A DNA stretch of 64,000 nt from Betaproteobacteria bacterium (GTDB lineage Bacteria > Pseudomonadota > Gammaproteobacteria > Burkholderiales > JACQAP01), in assembly GCA_016194905.1 (NCBI GenBank), contig JACQAP010000020.1, forward strand, positions 82,976-146,975, in the 5' to 3' direction. This document shows positions 45,563 to 53,057 of the stretch, piece after piece. Each line of letters starts with the position of its first letter. Positions within the stretch are counted from its first letter, which is position 1. The notes under the pieces are model-generated. The model saw only the letters and a program-made list of their open reading frames with translations, did not search any database and was not told where the DNA came from. A program made the translations under genes and the position numbers.

Positions 45563-45730
45563 TCAGTACGCGAGTCGCAGACCTGCGGCACGTATACGCA
45601 AGGCGTAAGAACCTTCTCCGATCATCGCCTGAACCAGTGATGCCAGGATCAGGAGGTACATCACGCCCAGCGAGACGCGCATTAGCAACGCGCCGTAACC
45701 TCGCAAGGAGTAGGTCCGGTTGATTGCCAC
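45563..45730 (-). CDS. 55-residue single-span membrane protein
   Basis: A GTG at 45730 with AGGAGGAGAC immediately before it opens a 55-codon frame to TGA at 45563. The product has a polar start (MAINRTYSLRGYG), one hydrophobic helix ('ALLMRVSLGVMYLLILASLVQAMIG', about residues 14-38) and a basic C-terminal tail with 'RIRAAGLRLAY'. It starts eight bases after the rhodanese stop (45739), so the two form an operon. No family is recognised. The strong RBS and tight spacing are the support. Confidence 0.6.
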   Translation of the reverse strand: MAINRTYSLRGYGALLMRVSLGVMYLLILASLVQAMIGEGSYALRIRAAGLRLAY

Positions 45731-45738
45731 GTCTCCTC

Positions 45739-46083
45739 CTACGCAGTTGCCGGTACGCTGGCCTCAAGCGCCAATCCTGCCTCTATCCAGTCCTGCTTGC
45801 CGCCGCCATAGACCGTGACGTTGCGGTACCCCATTTGTCCCAGCAAGTTCGCGGCGATGTGGGAATTCTGGCAAGTGCGGCTCGCGCAATACACCACGAT
45901 TTCCGAGTTGTTATCCGGAATCAGTCTGCTCACGAGTTCGCGCACGCGGTCGTGCGGCATGTGCAGCGCGCCCGGTAGGTGGCCGTCGGTGTAGTACTTC
46001 TCCGGCAGTGCCTCGAGAAGGATCAGGTCGGGGTTTGCGGCGATGCGGGCGCGCAGTTCTTCACGATTCATTTGCTTGGCCAT
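45739..46083 (-). CDS. single-domain rhodanese-like sulfurtransferase
   Basis: A 114-residue rhodanese domain with catalytic Cys in 'IVVYCASRTCQNSHIAANLL' (about residue 66), the entry motif 'LLEALPEKYYTDGHLPGALHMP' and the end 'VTVYGGGKQDWIEAG'. It moves sulfane sulfur from thiosulfate, persulfides or similar donors. AAAGGA stands before ATG 46083. A second Cys five residues after the first is present in the active loop. First gene of an operon with a 55-residue membrane protein; upstream are two TTGC-N4-GCAA sites. Confidence 0.92.
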   Translation of the reverse strand: MAKQMNREELRARIAANPDLILLEALPEKYYTDGHLPGALHMPHDRVRELVSRLIPDNNSEIVVYCASRTCQNSHIAANLLGQMGYRNVTVYGGGKQDWIEAGLALEASVPATA

Positions 46084-46126
46084 AGTGCGTTCCTTTCAGA
46101 TCGTTAGTCGATTACGCATGCAAAAA

Positions 46127-46172
46127 TTGCAAACGCAACTAAATGATGTCGGAAATAGATTGCATATGCAAT
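46127..46172 (-). promoter_or_regulatory. paired TTGC-N4-GCAA operator-like palindromes
   Basis: TTGCAAACGCAA (46127-46138) and TTGCATATGCAA (46160-46171) share the same TTGC-N4-GCAA form; the second is inside a 14-bp perfect palindrome ATTGCATATGCAAT (46159-46172). Their centres are 33 bp apart, three helical turns. They lie 44-89 bases upstream of the rhodanese start in an unusually AT-rich stretch, a natural repressor site. Confidence 0.6.
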
Positions 46173-46341
46173 TATTATTTTGTTGCGATGACACGGTTGT
46201 AGAAACGAGTAAAATCAGTGAGTTAATGTATTTTGGAACACGAATGCCACACCAACCCGAGGCTCGGTGGCGAAAAAAGAGCGACGTCAGGTCGCCCGTC
46301 AGGGTTGGGGGTTGGCAAGTCGGAGGTGTCGGAGGGCGAGA

Positions 46342-46629
46342 CTACAAACCGTCCACGACGATGATCTGCGCGCTGGCAGTCTTCTGACGAATGTCCATGG
46401 CGGGCTTGTATTCCGGGGAGTAATACCACTCGCGCGCACGATCGGCACTCTCGAATTCGCAGATCACCACTCTTTTCGGCGCCCAGGTTCCCTCCAGCAC
46501 TTCGATCCTGCCGCCGCGGACGACGAATTTGCCGCCGTACTTGGCCAGCGACAGACCGACGAGTTTGCGATAGTCTTCGTAGCCTTTCGGGTCGTGGACT
46601 TCGATCTGCGATATCAGATAAGCGGGCAT
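46342..46629 (-). CDS. DUF1330 family protein
   Basis: A 95-residue dimeric alpha/beta-barrel type protein. The DUF1330 signature is visible as 'AYLISQIEVHDPKGYEDYRKL', 'GGKFVVRGGRIEVLEG', 'VVICEFESADRAREWYYSPEYKPAM' and the end 'ASAQIIVVDGL'. GGAGG precedes ATG 46629. It lies 24 bases downstream of the GMC oxidoreductase stop on the same strand, likely co-transcribed. Function unknown; the fold is related to small heme- or quinone-acting monooxygenases. Confidence 0.9.
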   Translation of the reverse strand: MPAYLISQIEVHDPKGYEDYRKLVGLSLAKYGGKFVVRGGRIEVLEGTWAPKRVVICEFESADRAREWYYSPEYKPAMDIRQKTASAQIIVVDGL

Positions 46630-46653
46630 TCACATCCTCCGTATCGATTCATT

Positions 46654-48279
46654 TCAGGGCTTCCAATCCTCGCGCAGCATTTCCGCCCCTTTTTCCGCAA
46701 TCATCGTGGTCGGTGCATTGGTATTGCCGGAAGTGATACGCGGCATCACCGAAGCGTCGACCACCCGCAGTCCCCGCACGCCGCGGACGCGAAGGCGATC
46801 GTCCACTACGGCGAGCTCGTCGCGGCCCATTTTGCAGGTGCCGACCGGATGGAAAATCGTCGTGCCGAGATCGCCAGCGGCCTTGCGGAGCGCCTCGTCG
46901 GTTGCGATGCCGGGGCCGGGTTTGAATTCTTCCGGCTGAAATTTCTCCAGTGCTTTGGCCTTCATGATCCGGCGCGTGATGTGGATCGAATCCACCGCGA
47001 CCCGTTTGTCTTCCTCGGTGGAAAGATAGTTGAGCTTGATGGCCGGATGCATTTGCGGATCGGAACCCTTGATGCGAACGTGTCCGCGGCTGGTTGGACG
47101 CAAATTGCACACCGATGGCGTGATCGCCGGAAACGGATGCAACGGCTCGCCGAATTTTTCCAGCGACAACGGCTGCACGTGCCATTCGATGTTGGCCGAC
47201 ATTTGAGATGGATCGCTCCTGGCGAACGCGCCCAGCTGGCTGGGCGGCATCGTAAGCGGTCCGGTACGATAGAAAAGATACTCCATGCCCATGGCCATTT
47301 TGCCGATCAGGCTGTGGGTGCGCTCGTTCAGCGTAACGGTGTTCTTCACCTTGTACATGATCCGGATCTGCAGGTGGTCTTGCAGGTTTTCGCCGACGCC
47401 TGACAAATCGTGGATGACCGGAACGCCGGATTCCTGCAATAGCGAACCCGGTCCGATGCCTGAGAGTTGCAGGATCTGCGGCGAACCGATTGCGCCCGCC
47501 GACAGGACGACTTCCCGTTTCGCTTCCGCGAATTCGTTTCCGCCCTGACCGGTGCGGAATTCAACGCCGGTTGCGCGCCGGTTTCCATTCGCGGTGTCGA
47601 AGCGGACGCGGCTTACGTGCGCGTGAGTCAATACGGCCAGATTGGGGCGATGCATGACCGGTCGCAGGAAGGCCTTGGTGTTGCTCCAGCGCACGCCGCG
47701 CTTCTGGTTCATCTGGAAGTAAGCGTTGCCGAAATTGTCGCCGCGGTTGAATTCCTGGATCTTCGGTATGCCGCATTCCTCGGCGGCGTCACGCCATGCA
47801 TCGAGGATCTCCCAATTCACGCGCCGCTCTTCAACGCGAAGTTCGCCGCCGACCCCATGCAGTTCGTCGGCGCCATGGGCATAGTCCTCGGTACGGATGA
47901 AATAGGGCAGCACTTCGTCCCAGGCCCATCCGCGGTTGCCGAGCGAAGACCAGTGGTCGTAGTCGCTCTTCTGGCCGCGCATGTAGATCATGGCATTGAT
48001 CGAGGAGCAGCCGCCGAGCCCGAGGCCGCGTGCGTAACCGAGCGTGCGGCCGTTCAGGCCGTCGTCGGCTTCGGTCCGGTAACACCAGTCGGTGCGGGGA
48101 TTGCCAATGGTATAGAGATAACCCACCGGGACATGGATCCAGAAGTAATCATCTTTGCCGCCGGCTTCCAGCAGCAGTACGCGAGTATTCGCATCGGCAC
48201 TCAGCCGATTGGCAAGCAGGCATCCCGCAGAACCGGCGCCGATGATGACGTAATCGAATGGTCCCATGGACTGGGCCAT
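46654..48279 (-). CDS. GMC family FAD oxidoreductase (choline/alcohol dehydrogenase type)
   Basis: A 541-residue flavoprotein. FAD motif 'YVIIGAGSAGCLLANRLS' (about residues 9-26), GMC signature 1 'GLGGCSSINAMIYMRG' (about 87-102) and signature 2 'GAIGSPQILQLSGIGP' (about 275-290) are clear. The active-site His lies in 'FHPVGTCKMG' and the C-terminal 'MPRITSGNTNAPTTMIAEK' supplies the second catalytic residue. It oxidises a primary or secondary alcohol. Start ATG 48279 follows GGGGGA; a second Met lies four residues in. Divergent from the dehydratase gene at 48423, both in a possible sugar-acid set. Confidence 0.92.
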   Translation of the reverse strand: MAQSMGPFDYVIIGAGSAGCLLANRLSADANTRVLLLEAGGKDDYFWIHVPVGYLYTIGNPRTDWCYRTEADDGLNGRTLGYARGLGLGGCSSINAMIYMRGQKSDYDHWSSLGNRGWAWDEVLPYFIRTEDYAHGADELHGVGGELRVEERRVNWEILDAWRDAAEECGIPKIQEFNRGDNFGNAYFQMNQKRGVRWSNTKAFLRPVMHRPNLAVLTHAHVSRVRFDTANGNRRATGVEFRTGQGGNEFAEAKREVVLSAGAIGSPQILQLSGIGPGSLLQESGVPVIHDLSGVGENLQDHLQIRIMYKVKNTVTLNERTHSLIGKMAMGMEYLFYRTGPLTMPPSQLGAFARSDPSQMSANIEWHVQPLSLEKFGEPLHPFPAITPSVCNLRPTSRGHVRIKGSDPQMHPAIKLNYLSTEEDKRVAVDSIHITRRIMKAKALEKFQPEEFKPGPGIATDEALRKAAGDLGTTIFHPVGTCKMGRDELAVVDDRLRVRGVRGLRVVDASVMPRITSGNTNAPTTMIAEKGAEMLREDWKP

Positions 48280-48287
48280 CTTTCCCC

Positions 48288-48299
48288 CACATATATGTG
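48288..48299. promoter_or_regulatory. 12-bp palindrome between divergent genes
   Basis: CACATATATGTG is a perfect palindrome at 48288-48299, between the GMC oxidoreductase start (48279) and the galactonate-dehydratase-like gene (48423). The position fits an operator for joint regulation of both. The binding protein is not identified. Confidence 0.35.
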
Positions 48300-48422
48300 T
48301 ACTTTTTATGGCCGAAGGCGGCAACGCTGTTGCCATCGCTTCCTTCGGCAGGGATTATGCCCGATCCGCCGTGCTGGATTCACACGGGGGTTCGCTTTAA
48401 TCTGCGCCTTTCGGGGGGAACA

Positions 48423-49595
48423 ATGAAAATAACCGCGATAAAGACTGCGGTCTGCAACGCCGAGATGCGCAACTGGGTATTCGTCCGCGTCGAGACCGAC
48501 CAGCCAGGACTCTACGGCTGGGGCGAGGCGACGCTGGAATGGAAGACGCGCGGCGTGGTCGGCGCGGTCCAGGATATCGAGCCGCTGCTCATCGGCCGAG
48601 ATCCGCGCGACATCGAGCAGGCCGTGCGCGTCATGGTCAAGCATTCGTTCTGGCGCCTGGGCGTAATCGGCAACACGGCGATCAGCGGCATCGAAATGGC
48701 TTTGTGGGATATCTGGGGAAAGGAACTCAACGTTCCCGTGTGGCGGCTGCTGGGCGGAAAGACGCACGACAGGATCAAGGTGTATACGCATTTGGGCTTC
48801 GGCGATATGACCTCTGTCTACGAGAGCATGGAACACGGCGCGGTGGTCGAGCGCGGGCTGCAAGTCATCGAGAAGGGCTATCGTGCGCTGAAGGTGGTGT
48901 TCATTCCCTATACGCATTTCACCGCATCGCCGAAACAGCAGGACCACGTCGGCGGCATGATGCAGAAGCTGCGAGAGGCGGTCGGCGACGAAATCGAGAT
49001 CATGATCGATTTCCACGGACGTCCCGCGTCGACCAGTGCGGCGCTGCAGTACATTCATGCCCTCGCGCCGGCACGCCCATTGTTCGTCGAAGAGCCGATC
49101 CAACCCGGCGACGCGCCGGGCATGAAGCAGATCATGGACAAGTCACCGGTCCCGATCGCGGCCGGCGAGCGGCTGGTCGACCGGCGCGAATTCGACGACT
49201 TGTTCCGGCGGCGCGCGATCAACATTGCCCAGCCCGATCTGTGTCACGTCGGCGGCTTCACCGAAGCGCGCAAGATCGCGGCGATGGCGGAAACGGCCGG
49301 CGTGGGCATCGCGCCACATAATCCGCTGGGGCCGCTGGCCGGCGCTGCGGCGCTGCATTTCGACATTGCCACACCGAATTTCGTCATCCAGGAAGAAATG
49401 TCCGGAGCCGTGCCCTGGTACCACGACGTCGTGGACAGCCCGATTCACGCGAAGGACGGCTACTGGCTGATTCCCGACCGGCCTGGCTTGGGTGTCGAGG
49501 TGGACGAGAAAGTCATTGCGAAGCATCCGTTCAAGCAGGAAGTCATGCACGCCGGACATGCGGTGCTGGATGACGGCACCATCGTAGATTGGTAA
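48423..49595 (+). CDS. mandelate racemase/galactonate dehydratase family enzyme
   Basis: A 390-residue enolase-superfamily protein close to the D-galactonate dehydratase group. N-terminal capping: 'MKITAIKTAVCNAEMRNWVFVRVET', with 'LYGWGEATLEWKTRGV'. Barrel: metal ligands Asp in 'EIMIDFHGR', Glu in 'LFVEEPIQPGD', Glu in 'IAAGERLV', and base His in 'GIAPHNPLGPLAG'. It would dehydrate a sugar acid to a 2-keto-3-deoxy acid. ATG 48423 follows GGGGGGAAC. Exact substrate unproven. Its last codons (GAT TGG TAA) are repeated downstream in a tandem repeat. Confidence 0.9.
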   Translation: MKITAIKTAVCNAEMRNWVFVRVETDQPGLYGWGEATLEWKTRGVVGAVQDIEPLLIGRDPRDIEQAVRVMVKHSFWRLGVIGNTAISGIEMALWDIWGKELNVPVWRLLGGKTHDRIKVYTHLGFGDMTSVYESMEHGAVVERGLQVIEKGYRALKVVFIPYTHFTASPKQQDHVGGMMQKLREAVGDEIEIMIDFHGRPASTSAALQYIHALAPARPLFVEEPIQPGDAPGMKQIMDKSPVPIAAGERLVDRREFDDLFRRRAINIAQPDLCHVGGFTEARKIAAMAETAGVGIAPHNPLGPLAGAAALHFDIATPNFVIQEEMSGAVPWYHDVVDSPIHAKDGYWLIPDRPGLGVEVDEKVIAKHPFKQEVMHAGHAVLDDGTIVDW

Positions 49596-49637
49596 ATCCA
49601 GCAGATTGGTAAATCCGGCGGATTGATAAATCGCGTC
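49587..49637 (+). repeat. 17-bp tandem repeat, three copies, over the stop codon
   Basis: GATTGGTAAATCCAGCA (49587-49603), GATTGGTAAATCCGGCG (49604-49620) and GATTGATAAATCGCGTC (49621-49637) are tandem 17-bp units. The first contains the last two sense codons and stop (Asp-Trp-stop) of the dehydratase gene, so the repeat duplicates a gene end. Confidence 0.85.
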
Positions 49638-49666
49638 GACCGATCAGGAAACGACTGAGGAAAATC

Positions 49667-50869
49667 ATGGCGGAAGCTTTCATCTGCGCTGCGTTGCGAA
49701 CCCCGATCGGCCGCTATGGCGGCGCGTTGTCCGCGGTGCGTCCAGACGATCTGGCGGCGATCCCGCTGCGTGAGCTGATGGCGCGCAACAAGTCGGTGGA
49801 CTGGAATGCGGTGGACGACGTGGTATTCGGCTGTGCGAACCAGGCCGGTGAGGACAACCGCAACGTCGCGCGCATGGCGCTGCTGCTCGCCGGATTGCCG
49901 AAAGAGATCCCCGGCAGCACCATCAATCGCCTTTGCGGATCGGGAATGGATGCGGTGGGCATCGCCGCGCGGGCGATCATGTCGGGAGAAGCCGAACTGG
50001 TGGTTGCCGGCGGGGTGGAGAGCATGTCGCGTGCGCCCTTCGTCATGCCAAAAGCCGACAGCGCTTTCTCGCGAAACAACGCGGTATTCGACACGACGAT
50101 AGGCTGGCGCTTGGTCAACCCGGTGATGAAGCAGCTATACGGCACCGACTCGATGCCGGAAACCGCGGAAAACGTCGCGCAGGAATTCGGTATCGCACGC
50201 GCCGACCAGGATGCGTTTGCACTGCGCTCGCAGGCGAAGGCGTCCGCCGCGCAGAAGAATGGCCGGCTGGCCAAAGAGATCGTGCCGGTGACGATTCCGG
50301 CGAAGAAAGGCGATCCGGTCGTGGTGGACAGGGATGAGCATCCGCGCGAGACCAGCATGGAAGCGCTGGGCAAGCTGAAGGGCGTGGTGAAACCCGACGG
50401 TACGGTGACGCCGGGCAACGCATCGGGTGTGAATGACGGCGCTTGCGCGTTGATCCTTGCCAGCGAAGCCGCGGCCAAGCGCCACGGCCTTGTGCCGCTG
50501 GCGCGCGTAATCGGTTCGGCCGTCGCCGGCTGTGCGCCCCGGATCATGGGCATCGGTCCGGTACCGGCCACGCAAAAACTGCTGGCTAGGACCGGGGTGA
50601 AGCTGGATCAGATCGACGTGATCGAACTGAACGAAGCCTTCGCTGCACAGGGCCTCGCGGTGCTGCGGCAACTCGGCATCAGCGATGACGATGCGCGTGT
50701 CAATCCGAACGGCGGAGCGATCGCGCTCGGCCATCCTCTGGGCATGAGCGGCGCACGCCTGGTCGCCACGGCCGCCTACGAATTGCAGGAGCGGAAGGCC
50801 CGCTATGCGCTGACTACGATGTGCATCGGCGTCGGGCAGGGGATTGCCGCACTGATCGAACGGGTCTGA
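49667..50869 (+). CDS. pcaF: thiolase, 3-oxoadipyl-CoA thiolase type
   Basis: A 400-residue thiolase. The active-site Cys is in '[13 protein letters not shown]' (residue 90), His in '[14 protein letters not shown]' and the second Cys in '[14 protein letters not shown]'. '[18 protein letters not shown]' (about residues 54-71) is the feature that distinguishes PcaF/PaaJ-type 3-oxoadipyl-CoA thiolases, which cleave 3-oxoadipyl-CoA to succinyl-CoA and acetyl-CoA. It is downstream of the dehydratase by 71 bases. No other pca or paa genes are in the window, so the pathway is unassigned. Confidence 0.88.
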   Translation: MAEAFICAALRTPIGRYGGALSAVRPDDLAAIPLRELMARNKSVDWNAVDDVVFGCANQAGEDNRNVARMALLLAGLPKEIPGSTINRLCGSGMDAVGIAARAIMSGEAELVVAGGVESMSRAPFVMPKADSAFSRNNAVFDTTIGWRLVNPVMKQLYGTDSMPETAENVAQEFGIARADQDAFALRSQAKASAAQKNGRLAKEIVPVTIPAKKGDPVVVDRDEHPRETSMEALGKLKGVVKPDGTVTPGNASGVNDGACALILASEAAAKRHGLVPLARVIGSAVAGCAPRIMGIGPVPATQKLLARTGVKLDQIDVIELNEAFAAQGLAVLRQLGISDDDARVNPNGGAIALGHPLGMSGARLVATAAYELQERKARYALTTMCIGVGQGIAALIERV

Positions 50870-50893
50870 ACCGTTCAGGAATGCACCGTCGAT

Positions 50894-51160
50894 TCAGACC
50901 TTCACGCCAGCGGCGACGTAGCAGGACTCCATCAGCTTCAACGTTTCCAGGTTATCCAGGCGATCGATCGCGAACGGCCTGCCGTCGCGCAGGCCGCGCA
51001 CGAATTCCCGCACCGCGCTGCTGAAGCAGGTTTGGTAGTTTTTCGCCAAGTCGAAGACCACCGGCGGCTCGTCCGAGCCGGCCATGGTCAGGCGGTCGCG
51101 ATCGTAGATCAGCGTGCCTTTCGTTCCCATGATTTCCAGCCGACCCGAAGTTTTTCCGAC
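50894..51160 (-). pseudogene. C-terminal relic of a Gfo/Idh/MocA oxidoreductase
   Basis: About 89 codons read 'GRLEIMGTKGTLIYDRDRLT' followed by 'NYQTCFSSAVREFVRGLRDGRPF' and 'DNLETLKLMESCYVAAGVKV', the usual last part of Gfo/Idh/MocA sugar-type dehydrogenases. The N-terminal NAD fold and catalytic Lys are gone; upstream sequence is unrelated. The gene is a truncated remnant that could still be transcribed from its neighbours. It fits the sugar-acid setting. Confidence 0.65.
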
Positions 51161-51201
51161 ATCGTGTATTACTCTCCTCGCGGCCGAATTCCAACCGGCC
51201 A

Positions 51202-51233
51202 AACGAAAACCCCGCCGGAGCAGGGTTTTCGTT
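51202..51233. terminator. perfect 11-bp hairpin
   Basis: AACGAAAACCC (51202-51212) pairs with GGGTTTTCGTT (51223-51233), loop CGCCGGAGCA. It lies at the broken end of the Gfo/Idh/MocA relic. No free T run beyond the arm; possible terminator or stable mRNA end. Confidence 0.45.
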
Positions 51234-51356
51234 GGTGTGGATGCTTCGACTGTCTGGCAGGCAGGCTTGAGTTCGCGCGCTTGTTGCGATCGTCAGCCCT
51301 TCGTCCTGCGGGTAGCAGGGGCGACGCTTTGCGCGTCGCCGCCGACTACAAAACCA

Positions 51357-51653
51357 TTACGCCTTCAGGCACGCGTCGCGGACTTTCTTGAACTCGGCGC
51401 CTTTGAGACCCTTGGCCTTGGCATTGCAGGTCTTCATCTTTTCCTGCTGCGGCGTGAGTTGCTTGGCTTCGGTTCCGGCCGCCGCCGCGGCCGGCTGGGC
51501 CTTCAGACATTCATCGCGAACTTTCTTGAACTCGTCGCCCTTGAGACCCTTGGCCTTGGCGTTGCAGGTCTTCATCTTTTCCTGCTGCGCGGTGGCGGCC
51601 AGGACTGGCATCGCGAGAAACGAAAGGCTGAGCAGCAATATGATCTTTTTCAT
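51357..51653 (-). CDS. psiF: PsiF family exported protein, two repeats
   Basis: A 98-residue periplasmic protein with signal peptide MKKIILLLSLSFLAMPVLAA. The mature part is two nearly identical copies of the PsiF repeat, 'MKTCNAKAKGLKG(D/A)EFKKVRD(E/A)CLKA', at about residues 26-52 and 73-98, joined by an Ala-rich linker. In E. coli psiF is phosphate-starvation induced; the function is unknown. AGGGGAG precedes ATG 51653. The two repeats are also nearly identical at DNA level. Confidence 0.85.
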   Translation of the reverse strand: MKKIILLLSLSFLAMPVLAATAQQEKMKTCNAKAKGLKGDEFKKVRDECLKAQPAAAAAGTEAKQLTPQQEKMKTCNAKAKGLKGAEFKKVRDACLKA

Positions 51654-51679
51654 GTAACTCCCCTAGGCATGTTGTGTTG

Positions 51680-51705
51680 AATGCTCCCCGCGTTCGGGGA
51701 GCATT
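51680..51705 (-). terminator. perfect 11-bp hairpin after the LarA-like gene
   Basis: AATGCTCCCCG (51680-51690) pairs with CGGGGAGCATT (51695-51705), four-base loop. It directly follows the stop of the LarA-like gene (51710). No T run, so only a probable terminator or 3'-stabilising element. Confidence 0.55.
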
Positions 51706-51709
51706 CCCG

Positions 51710-53047
51710 CTAACGCGTCGCGGCAGCCAGGGTTGACGGTTCGTGCGCCGACGGCAACGGTGCCAGCCGTCCTTCGGCATCGAATACAAACGCAGCCGCC
51801 GGCGACGCAATCTGGAAATGTTCGGGACGGGAGCGTACTTCCGCGAGCAAGGGTTCCGAGACCTGGATCTGGGCGATTTCGAGGGTGTTGCGGATGCGCA
51901 CGATCCGGCAGTGTTCGGGCTTGACCCGCACGACGGTTTTGACCGCGAGCTGAATCGCCTCGCGTTCCGTGTTCATGACGATGGGGATAGCCCCGCCGTC
52001 GAGATTCATCGAGGTAATGATGTTGGCGTAGGTCGACGGAATGTCGATTTCCTTGAACAGCCGCATGGTAATGACGTCCGCTCCGCCCAGTCCGGTGGCG
52101 TTGCCGTGAGTCTCATGGGTCAGTCCGAGCACGACGATCTTCTTGACCTTCGGTCCGAAGTTCCATTTCACGGCGCGCCGGTTGCGGCCGGTGATATTCG
52201 GGTCGAAGCCGGCGCCGCTGATATTCTTGCCCATCTCGTCGATGATCAGCACGTCGATTTCGTCGAAGTAGAGCTGCGGCATCTGGCGCTTTGCGATTTC
52301 CTGCAGTACCGGCTCTCGAGACGCAATCTGGCTGGCCGGCATGACTTCGATGGCCGCGGTCTGGTCGTGCGCGTTTTCGACGATGCCCACGCCGAGCAGG
52401 ACGTTGCGCTTGGCGAGATTGACGTCGCGCACCTTGGGCAGCAGCGTGGGGAACGTATCCATGCCGTGCTGATGATAAGTGGCGGCGCCAATGATCTTGC
52501 CGATGCCGATCGACAGCATCTTGGTAACGCCGCTCTCGGTAGCGCCGCGAAACGCCGTGTGTGGCTTGACACGGTTGATGACGACGATGCCGTCGGCGTC
52601 GGCCGCGAAGCGGTCCATGTGCACCGGGGTGCCGTCGTCGAGATTACCGACGATGACCGTGTCCATGGTTGCCTTGACCGGCACGCCCATGGACGCTTCG
52701 GAAATGCCGTAACCTGCCAGCACCTTCTTCTGGCCTTCGGCGGTTGCGGCGCCATGGCTGCCCATCGCAGGAAAAATGAATGGCTCGGCGCCAAGCGCCT
52801 GCAACTCGCGAATCACGCACTTGGCGATGGTCGCGATATTGGCGATGCCGCGGCTGCCGCAGCCGACGGCGATCGCCTGCCCGGGTTTTACCTGGGCGCG
52901 CACTTCGGGGCGCTGGAACTCCCTGGCGACGGTCGCCGGAACGTCGCCGAGATGTGCGCCATCGAATTTCTGGCGCACGTTGACCATGCGTGGTAGAGCG
53001 ACGTCGAGTCCGCCCGCGATGTTCACTTCGATTCTGTCTTCGATCAT
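51710..53047 (-). CDS. LarA-like (DUF2088) protein, divergent active site
   Basis: A 445-residue protein with the lactate-racemase-domain fold. Seen: 'GQAIAVGCGSRGIANIATIAK' (about residues 56-76), 'FPAMGSHGAATAEGQKKVL', 'VVINRVKPHTAFRGATESGVTKMLSIGIGK' (about 165-194) and 'HQHGMDTF'. The canonical LarA elements EPH and SGGRK are replaced by KPH and SGVTK, so the nickel-pincer cofactor may not bind in the usual way. It starts 10 bases after the LarA stop with GAGGAG before ATG 53047, and is co-transcribed. Possibly an isomerase, epimerase or dehydratase on a hydroxy-acid; not assignable. Confidence 0.82.
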   Translation of the reverse strand: MIEDRIEVNIAGGLDVALPRMVNVRQKFDGAHLGDVPATVAREFQRPEVRAQVKPGQAIAVGCGSRGIANIATIAKCVIRELQALGAEPFIFPAMGSHGAATAEGQKKVLAGYGISEASMGVPVKATMDTVIVGNLDDGTPVHMDRFAADADGIVVINRVKPHTAFRGATESGVTKMLSIGIGKIIGAATYHQHGMDTFPTLLPKVRDVNLAKRNVLLGVGIVENAHDQTAAIEVMPASQIASREPVLQEIAKRQMPQLYFDEIDVLIIDEMGKNISGAGFDPNITGRNRRAVKWNFGPKVKKIVVLGLTHETHGNATGLGGADVITMRLFKEIDIPSTYANIITSMNLDGGAIPIVMNTEREAIQLAVKTVVRVKPEHCRIVRIRNTLEIAQIQVSEPLLAEVRSRPEHFQIASPAAAFVFDAEGRLAPLPSAHEPSTLAAATR

Positions 53048-53057
53048 TGATTTCTCC

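Noticed and set aside
51320..51340. GGCGACGC/GCGTCGCC hairpin near psiF
   Set aside because: Only 8 bp, no T run, in GC-rich DNA where such stems are frequent; not strong enough for a terminator call.
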